21,220 bases of DNA from Planctomycetota bacterium. Lineage in GTDB: Bacteria > Planctomycetota > Planctomycetia > Planctomycetales > Planctomycetaceae. The stretch lies in NCBI GenBank assembly GCA_023417655.1, contig JAEZFD010000071.1, positions 1 to 21,220 on the forward strand, given 5' to 3'. The notes below the pieces were generated by a model. The model was given only the letters and a program-made list of their open reading frames with translations. It did no database searches and was not told the DNA's origin. Both the position numbers and the translations under genes were made by a program. Positions within the stretch are counted from its first letter, which is position 1, and each line of letters starts with the position of its first letter. Shown here piece by piece: positions 17,037-21,220 of this stretch.

Positions 17037-17858
17037 TTAGGCCACCGGGAAGAAGAGTTCTCCCAATCCGAGTTCGAGAAGGTCTCCTCGAAAACACTGA
17101 AAGGCTGCTTCGTCCCATTCTGTCGGGACGGTGAACCCAGCCAATCGCAGTTCCTTGACTAAGAGCCGCAGATAAACCGGGCGAGTGATCGCGGTCGGAA
17201 TGAACGTCGGCAGAATCCCCGTCGACTCGGGTGATCCCGAAAGCAGGATCGTTCCCCGCTTCATGCCCAGCCCTGTTCCTGTCCCTGCTCCTCCGAGCAG
17301 ACAAATTGTCCCGGCGATCATTCCGGCCCCGGCGCCAACTCCCACCTGTTTCGCAATCGCAATCAGGCCTCGTCGCATCCCAGCACCGATTTCATTTCCG
17401 GCTTGACCCCGCACGAAGATCCGACCGCCCCTCATCCCCTTTGCGGCCCCGGGATATGCCGCTCCTAAAGAGTCGCCTGCGTTTCCCTGAATTTCGACGG
17501 TCCCGCGCCGCATCTCTGCACCGGCCCAATGACCTGCATTCCCCTGAACGCGAATAGTCCCGCCCCTGAGGCGTGCGCCGAGATGAGCCCCGGCCGAGCT
17601 TTCGACGATGATCGTGCCGGAAGTCATCTCTGCGCCGATAAAAGTCAACCGGCGGCAATCCCCGGAGAGAATGATCTGTTCATCTTCAGCTGTCCCTCGC
17701 ACGTCAAACAGATCGCGGCAGTGAACGTCCTGATTTCCGACAGAGAGTGGAAGTCGCTGAATGTCCCCCAGGGTCATGGTTTGCAGACGCTCAGGCCGCA
17801 ACGACCGCACATCGACAGGAAGGTCAGGCACGGATCTGAGCGAAAGCTGCAGCGGCAT
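17037..17858 (-). CDS. fhcC: Formylmethanofuran dehydrogenase subunit C-like protein
   Basis: A 273-residue protein with a central run of short glycine-rich repeats (about residues 75-205) of the pattern G-x-M-x-x-G-x-I-x-V-x-G-x-A-G, for example GAEMRRGTVEIQGNAG and GAGMRRGLIAIAKQVG. This is the right-handed beta-helix (GXGXG) fold of formylmethanofuran dehydrogenase subunit C, related to the glutamate synthase alpha C-terminal domain. In bacteria that use tetrahydromethanopterin for formaldehyde oxidation, FhcC is part of the formyltransferase/hydrolase complex FhcABCD, which releases formate. Planctomycetes are known to carry such genes. The length fits a stand-alone subunit. No fhcA, fhcB or fhcD gene is adjacent, so the partners must be elsewhere if it functions in this complex. 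It is convergent with the cassette and divergent from the DUF2721 gene. Confidence 0.85.
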   Translation of the reverse strand: MPLQLSLRSVPDLPVDVRSLRPERLQTMTLGDIQRLPLSVGNQDVHCRDLFDVRGTAEDEQIILSGDCRRLTFIGAEMTSGTIIVESSAGAHLGARLRGGTIRVQGNAGHWAGAEMRRGTVEIQGNAGDSLGAAYPGAAKGMRGGRIFVRGQAGNEIGAGMRRGLIAIAKQVGVGAGAGMIAGTICLLGGAGTGTGLGMKRGTILLSGSPESTGILPTFIPTAITRPVYLRLLVKELRLAGFTVPTEWDEAAFQCFRGDLLELGLGELFFPVA

Positions 17859-17932
17859 AAATGAATTCGCAGGAAGACAGACAGATCAACAGAACGTGAT
17901 AGACGGACCGCGATGATCACTGTATGACATTG

Positions 17933-17970
17933 AGAGCACCTGCTCTACCGTATGTCGACTTCACAGTCGA
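17933..17970. repeat. Two dyads in the fhcC upstream region
   Basis: AGAGCA-CC-TGCTCT (17933-17946) is a perfect 6-bp dyad around 2 bases, better suited to a DNA-binding dimer than a hairpin. TCGACT-TCAC-AGTCGA (17955-17970) follows 8 bases later and could form a 6-bp hairpin. They lie 75-112 bp upstream of the fhcC start on the minus strand, so they may be operators; no regulator can be named. Confidence 0.35.
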
Positions 17971-18055
17971 AACGCGATCCTGTGCAAACTCGTTGAGAAT
18001 GCGAGACAATGCCTTGTGAATTCCAGTGAGAAGGCCTCTCCTGAACGGAGAGTTC

Positions 18056-18084
18056 GTCACTGGACACAGGTCCCTGCCGGTGAC
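18056..18084 (+). repeat. Hairpin in the 5' region of the DUF2721 gene
   Basis: GTCACTGG (18056-18063) pairs with CCGGTGAC (18077-18084) with one G-T wobble; inside, CAG (18067-18069) can pair with CTG (18074-18076). The structure ends about 30 bases before the start codon at 18116 and could affect translation if it is in the transcript. Confidence 0.3.
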
Positions 18085-18115
18085 GGCGCCCCTTTAGAAC
18101 GATCCGATACACGCC

Positions 18116-18619
18116 ATGGACACCACGGCTACGAATCCGTTTGCCGTCCTTTCGCTGATCGTCGCTCCAGCGATTCTGACCAATGCATCAACCGTGCTGA
18201 TCATGAGCACGAGCAACCGGCTCGCCCGATCTGTGGATCGCGCCCGAGAAATTTCCAAACAACTGGAAGTTGAGACCGACTGGCATTCTCCCACAGCCGT
18301 CCGGCGACTGCGTGAGCTCGACGCCGCCGAGTCCCGTGCACTGCTTCTCATGAAGGCCCTGCGGAACTTCTATCGCGCCTTGGGAGCATTCGCGTTCGCA
18401 TCGCTCATCTCCCTCCTCGGAGCCCTGATCGTCCCGCTGGAAACCCGCCCGATGATCGCGATCATGGAGGCGGTGGGGGTCATTTCAGGGGTCGTCGCAG
18501 TCGGGGCACTTCTCAATGGTTCTCGTCTTCTGCTTCGAGAAACCGGAATCGCGGTGCAGATCCTGACCGCCCGGGTCGATAGTCTGAGAGCCCGTGCAGA
18601 AGAGACCACCCCAGTCTGA
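18116..18619 (+). CDS. DUF2721 family membrane protein
   Basis: A 167-residue protein resembling the DUF2721 family of small integral membrane proteins of unknown function. The visible layout fits: a first membrane helix within FAVLSLIVAPAILTNASTVL (about 9-28), directly followed by the basic segment STSNRLARSVDRAREI; a soluble helical linker with VRRLRELDAAESRALLLMKA; then two closely spaced membrane helices (about 85-105 and 110-130) ahead of a charged C-terminal helix. The Pro and Asn residues in the first helix and the NRLARxxDR motif are typical of the family. It stands alone on the plus strand; 257 bp separate it from fhcC and about 210 bp from the lptF-like gene. No function is assigned. 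Confidence 0.8.
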   Translation: MDTTATNPFAVLSLIVAPAILTNASTVLIMSTSNRLARSVDRAREISKQLEVETDWHSPTAVRRLRELDAAESRALLLMKALRNFYRALGAFAFASLISLLGALIVPLETRPMIAIMEAVGVISGVVAVGALLNGSRLLLRETGIAVQILTARVDSLRARAEETTPV

Positions 18620-18830
18620 TCATCGCAACCTTCTCACGGAAAAATGACTTGCAACCTCCAATGCAGTTTCGCCACAAGGGTCTGTACCGCAAACTGACCG
18701 AGACTTTGGGAAGTCAGGTCCTGCGGAAGCCGTATTGACCCACTGACAGGGTTTGCCGATAACTCCCCACCGTCTTCCCCGATTCCCCTATCGCGATCCT
18801 GAGTTTGATTGCATCAGCCTGGGCTGAGGA
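18620..18830. other. Intergenic region before the LptF/G-like gene
   Basis: About 210 bp with no convincing coding frame. CAGTTT (18664-18669) and AAACTG (18691-18696) are reverse complements and could form a hairpin, but no T-run follows. The promoter of the LptF/G-like gene should lie here but no clear boxes are seen. The sequence GAGGA sits immediately against the ATG at 18831. Confidence 0.3.
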
Positions 18831-20015
18831 ATGTGCCTGGCCATCCCATTGCTGCAGCGTTACCTGTTTCGCGAGATCGTGCGAACCTTCTCGTTCGTGC
18901 TGGGGTGTATCACCGTTCTGCTCGTTTTCGTGGGGATCTTTCAACAAGCCACTGACAGTGGACTCGATGCGCAGCAGGCACTGACAATCATTCCCTATGT
19001 CGTGCCGAGCATGTTGCCCTTCACGATTCCGGCCGCATTGCTGCTGACGGTCAGTGTCGTCTACGGTCGCCTCGCCGGCGATCAGGAAATGACCGCCGCG
19101 AAATCCGCAGGGATTCACCCTGTCTCATTGATGTGGCCCGCCCTGTTCGTCGGGGGCCTGCTGAGCGTGTTCTCTCTCCTCCTCACCGATCAGGTCATTC
19201 CCTGGTCGATGGGAAAAATCGAGCAGCACATCATCTCGTTCATGGAAGATATCTTCCTTGATCGTCTTCGGACCGAACATCATTTCAGCGATCCTCGTCG
19301 CGGCCTGCTTGTCACTGTCGAAGGAGTGGACGGCCATAAATTGCTGCGACCGACATTTCGTTACACCAAAGGCCAGAAAGTCTGCACGCTTCAGGCCGAA
19401 ACCGCTGAGATCGATCTCGACGTCGAAGAACATCTGGTCAACATCCATGCCACGAATGGATGGATCGACATCCCCGGGCAGTTCCGGGGCCGATTCGACG
19501 AAATGCCTGAACAGCTGCGATGGAATCAGTCCGGCAAAGGCCCTCGAGCACAGCAGCTGCCGATTCAGAAGATGCGAACGGAGCTGAATGAAATCGAGCT
19601 CGAACAGGACATCAAACGGCAGTTCGCCCTGATGCATGCCTGCTTTGCACTGACGACCGCAGACTTTCCCCGTCTTAAAACCAGCTGTGCGACTCAGCTG
19701 ACGGAACTGGGGCGACGTCGTGGCTGGGCGAACCGGCTGAACACTGAAATGCACTCCCGGTACGCCATGTCCTGCAGCTGCTTCTTCTTCGCACTGCTTG
19801 GCACCCCATTCGCCATGAGATATGGGAAAAGCCAGGCACTCACCAGCTTCCTGCTTTGCTTCGTCCCGATCGTCGCCGGGTATTACCCTCTCATGATGGG
19901 ACTCACGACACAGTGCAAACGGGGACTGCTTGATCCCTCATGGTCGATGTGGATCGCAAACGGAATTCTCGTCCTGCTTGCATGGAGCGTCCTGCGCAAG
20001 GTCGTCCGCTATTAG
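18831..20015 (+). CDS. LptF/LptG family lipopolysaccharide export permease
   Basis: A 394-residue permease of the YjgP/YjgQ family. In the Lpt system LptF and LptG form the inner-membrane part of the ABC transporter that extracts lipopolysaccharide and passes it to LptC/LptA. Visible features: the N-terminal signature LLQRYLFREIVRTF; membrane helices near 20-38, 48-73 and 100-128; the cytoplasmic loop GRLAGDQEMTAAKSAGI between helices 2 and 3, typical of the family and likely to contact LptB; a large soluble domain (about 130-300) expected to be a periplasmic jelly-roll; and three C-terminal helices (about 310-330, 335-360, 370-390). The length is somewhat above that of E. coli LptF/LptG (about 360). 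Only one family member is present, so F cannot be told from G. An alternative start (TTG at 18849) would trim six residues. Confidence 0.9.
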   Translation: MCLAIPLLQRYLFREIVRTFSFVLGCITVLLVFVGIFQQATDSGLDAQQALTIIPYVVPSMLPFTIPAALLLTVSVVYGRLAGDQEMTAAKSAGIHPVSLMWPALFVGGLLSVFSLLLTDQVIPWSMGKIEQHIISFMEDIFLDRLRTEHHFSDPRRGLLVTVEGVDGHKLLRPTFRYTKGQKVCTLQAETAEIDLDVEEHLVNIHATNGWIDIPGQFRGRFDEMPEQLRWNQSGKGPRAQQLPIQKMRTELNEIELEQDIKRQFALMHACFALTTADFPRLKTSCATQLTELGRRRGWANRLNTEMHSRYAMSCSCFFFALLGTPFAMRYGKSQALTSFLLCFVPIVAGYYPLMMGLTTQCKRGLLDPSWSMWIANGILVLLAWSVLRKVVRY

Positions 20016-20027
20016 ACGACTTTTTTT
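20001..20027 (+). terminator. Rho-independent terminator overlapping the lptF/G stop codon
   Basis: GTCGTC (20001-20006) and GACGAC (20015-20020) are perfect reverse complements around an 8-base loop, followed directly by seven T (20021-20027). The left arm encodes two Val codons of the permease and the right arm begins on the last base of its TAG stop. This is the clearest intrinsic terminator in the window. Confidence 0.8.
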
Positions 20028-20037
20028 GGCGGACGGT

Positions 20038-20064
20038 CTGCCTAGTCTCATTGAGCTCAGGCAG
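20038..20064. repeat. Second hairpin after the lptF/G terminator
   Basis: CTGCCT (20038-20043) and AGGCAG (20059-20064) are perfect reverse complements around a 15-base loop, 11 bases past the T-run of the terminator. It could back up termination on the plus strand or be unrelated. Confidence 0.3.
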
Positions 20065-20151
20065 GGCAAAAAGATCTCCTAAGAACTCATCCCATGTATG
20101 GGCTTGAATGGCTCCTTCGAATCACCGGGGACATCGCACTGAATGAGGAGC

Positions 20152-20186
20152 ACAGGGCAGCGGCACACGCTGCCCTCAGGCCCTGT
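20152..20186. repeat. Inverted repeat with alternative pairing, downstream of the zinc-ribbon gene
   Basis: AGGGCAGCG (20154-20162) and CGCTGCCCT (20168-20176) form a perfect 9-bp stem with a 5-base loop. A competing 7-bp stem is possible between ACAGGGC (20152-20158) and GCCCTGT (20180-20186). The element lies 27 bp past the stop of the minus-strand gene and could be its terminator, although no T-run is seen. Confidence 0.45.
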
Positions 20187-20202
20187 CATCAGGAACGATC
20201 AT

Positions 20203-20502
20203 TTAGAGAGATTTGATCGGCTGTGAGAATTCACGGACCCCCCGTGAAACTCGCGATGAGTTCACTGGCGTCGAGCGATGAAAGACGAATCGCAACCCGC
20301 AGGAGTGACACTCGAGTTCCGTCCCGATTCGCTGGGACTGCAGGAGAATCGCTTGGATCTGTCGATTTCCACAGAGACCATTGGCGAGTGAAATTGGATT
20401 CTGACACGTGGGACAGACTAGCGGGAGAGACTTGGTTACTGCGCGTCCCTGCAGGTCGACGGTCGGTTCCACTTTATAGGGACGGGTCATTTCTGAAAGC
20501 AT
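20203..20502 (-). CDS. Small zinc-ribbon-type hypothetical protein
   Basis: A 99-residue protein that I do not recognise as a named family. It contains two Cys pairs, CPTC (residues 30-33) and CHSC (residues 65-68), about 31 residues apart, with a further Cys in GLCGN between them; this is a typical four-Cys zinc-ribbon layout. LQGRAV and SLPLVCPTCQNPI give it the look of a short treble-clef or ribbon domain with a basic, Ser-rich tail. Codon choice (many third-position G/C) supports a real gene. The start could be the ATG at 20502 or the in-frame ATG at 20490; an AAGGA stretch lies upstream but is far from either. It is flanked by a strong inverted repeat downstream and a 311-bp gap upstream. 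Nucleic-acid or protein binding is possible but not shown. Confidence 0.6.
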   Translation of the reverse strand: MLSEMTRPYKVEPTVDLQGRAVTKSLPLVCPTCQNPISLANGLCGNRQIQAILLQSQRIGTELECHSCGLRFVFHRSTPVNSSRVSRGVREFSQPIKSL

Positions 20503-20813
20503 GAGACTGCTCTCTTCCTTGAAGGCGTTCTTGCGGACAGGATCAATCAGCCCCCGAACGACATGCTTCCGGACGTCGAAGAAAACTCATTCACGCCGAA
20601 ATCGGATTCACCGACAGAAGCGATTCGAGTCACAGGGGCTTGAGCGAACTTATCGCGAGACGAGTGCCAGCTAGATGGCACACCTGTTTTGACTTCAAGG
20701 AAAAATAAGAGACGAAACCCGCAGACCAGCGGATAACTCCGACAATTCCCCCTCGCGGCCGTGCAGGCGCGAGGGGGTTGTGCTGTTATCCGAAGCCTCA
20801 ACCCGGGCGGGCA
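20503..20813. other. Intergenic region between the DnaJ end and the zinc-ribbon gene
   Basis: About 310 bp. It holds the compound hairpin at 20730-20792 and, towards 20503, the expected promoter of the small zinc-ribbon gene. A 26-codon plus-strand frame at 20563-20643 and an 84-codon minus-strand frame show no features of real genes. Nothing else was recognised. Confidence 0.45.
20730..20792 (-). terminator. Long compound hairpin downstream of dnaJ/cbpA, probable terminator
   Basis: The inner stem is perfect over 10 bp: CCCCCTCGCG (20748-20757) with CGCGAGGGGG (20768-20777), with a 10-base loop. Outside it ACAA (20742-20745) can pair with TTGT (20778-20781) past a 2-base bulge, and CGGATAAC (20730-20737) pairs perfectly with GTTATCCG (20785-20792). 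It begins 22 bp after the stop of the minus-strand chaperone gene. Only a weak T-rich run follows the inner stem on the minus strand, so it may stop transcription through its stability or protect the 3' end. Confidence 0.6.
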
Positions 20814-21220
20814 CTATGACCAGATGTGGTCCCGGGGAGACTGCGGATGCGCAGCTGCGAACTGTTCGAGCAATTCTTTCGCAGCATCATCAAGATGTTT
20901 GGGCGCCACGATCTTGATGACGACCAGCTGATCTCCCGGATTCTTCCCCCGTCCGGGAGCGATTCCTTTTCCTTTCAGACGCAACTTGGCTCCTGAAGAC
21001 GTTCCTGGCGGCAAGGTCATGGTGACGATGCCGTCCTTCAATGTCGGAACATCAAGGCGAGTCCCCAGAGCAGCCTCTGTGATCGTCACAGGGACGTCGA
21101 TCAGCAGGTTACTTCCTTCCCGACGGAAATACGGGTGGGGGGCAACATTGACGGTAACCCGCAGGTCTCCGGCAGCGCCTCCGGCCTGCCCTGGCTGGCC
21201 CTGACCGCTCAGGCGAATGG
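20814..21220 (-). CDS. DnaJ/CbpA-type chaperone, C-terminal part (5' end outside window)
   Basis: The last 135 residues or so of a DnaJ-family co-chaperone; the start lies beyond the right edge. Visible features of the C-terminal substrate-binding domain: GAAGDLRVTVNVAPHPYFRR, the segment LLIDVPVTITEAALGTRLDV, LKDGIVTMTLPPGTSSGAKL, RLKGKGIAPGRG and GDQLVVIKIV. This matches the DnaJ_C second sub-domain that presents unfolded polypeptide to DnaK. The glycine-rich LSGQGQPGQAGGAAGD before it fits either DnaJ or the shorter CbpA/DjlA-like type; the J-domain and any zinc-binding region cannot be seen, so the subtype is open. It ends just upstream of a strong compound hairpin. Confidence 0.9.
   Translation of the reverse strand, partial: IRLSGQGQPGQAGGAAGDLRVTVNVAPHPYFRREGSNLLIDVPVTITEAALGTRLDVPTLKDGIVTMTLPPGTSSGAKLRLKGKGIAPGRGKNPGDQLVVIKIVAPKHLDDAAKELLEQFAAAHPQSPRDHIWS

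Noticed and set aside
20563..20643. 26-codon plus-strand frame in the gap before the zinc-ribbon gene
   Set aside because: No ribosome binding site, no recognisable peptide type and a length easily reached by chance.
20547..20801. 84-codon minus-strand frame overlapping the compound hairpin
   Set aside because: It reads through the perfect palindrome, has Arg/Cys-rich low-quality composition and no domain; the hairpin explains the sequence better.

Overview
The window looks like chromosomal DNA from a moderately GC-rich bacterium, most likely a planctomycete. This is inferred from a formylmethanofuran dehydrogenase subunit C-like gene (C1-carrier metabolism is typical of that group), an AroD-AroE-like fusion, weak or absent Shine-Dalgarno sequences and generous intergenic spacing. 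No rRNA, tRNA, CRISPR array, insertion sequence or phage gene was recognised. Both ends of the window cut through genes.

Layout. Bases 1-4731 (minus strand) hold a two-gene unit: a very large three-part protein (LplT-like lysophospholipid flippase, acyltransferase, acyl-ACP/CoA synthetase; lysophospholipid recycling), followed 22 bp later by a Bcr/CflA-type drug exporter that runs off the left edge. Bases 5386-6834 (minus) encode a fusion of type I dehydroquinase and shikimate dehydrogenase folds in which most catalytic residues of both halves appear to be replaced. A highly structured 448-bp divergent intergenic region follows.

Bases 7283-17023 (plus) are the core of the window: five co-directional genes of the circularly permuted ATP-grasp / alpha-E / transglutaminase / DUF2126 amidoligase system. 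The order is ATP-grasp, alpha-E, transglutaminase-DUF2126, ATP-grasp-alpha-E fusion, transglutaminase. The ATP-grasp and alpha-E pair is present twice, once split and once fused, and the transglutaminase fold is also present twice. Together these genes encode candidate amide-bond-forming enzymes (ATP-grasp and a putative amidoligase domain) and papain-like transglutaminase/peptidase domains. They suggest synthesis, attachment and trimming of a peptide-like product whose identity is unknown. The Anbu-type proteasome homologue often found with these genes is absent here. The fused ATP-grasp copy lacks several residues kept in the split copy.

The right part (17037-21220) holds unrelated housekeeping genes: fhcC (minus, convergent), a DUF2721 membrane protein, a lone LptF/LptG-family lipopolysaccharide-export permease whose terminator overlaps its stop codon, a small zinc-ribbon protein (minus), and the C-terminal end of a DnaJ/CbpA chaperone (minus), followed by a long compound hairpin. 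Inverted repeats in the gaps are listed individually. All functional calls come from reading motifs by eye; no searches were run.
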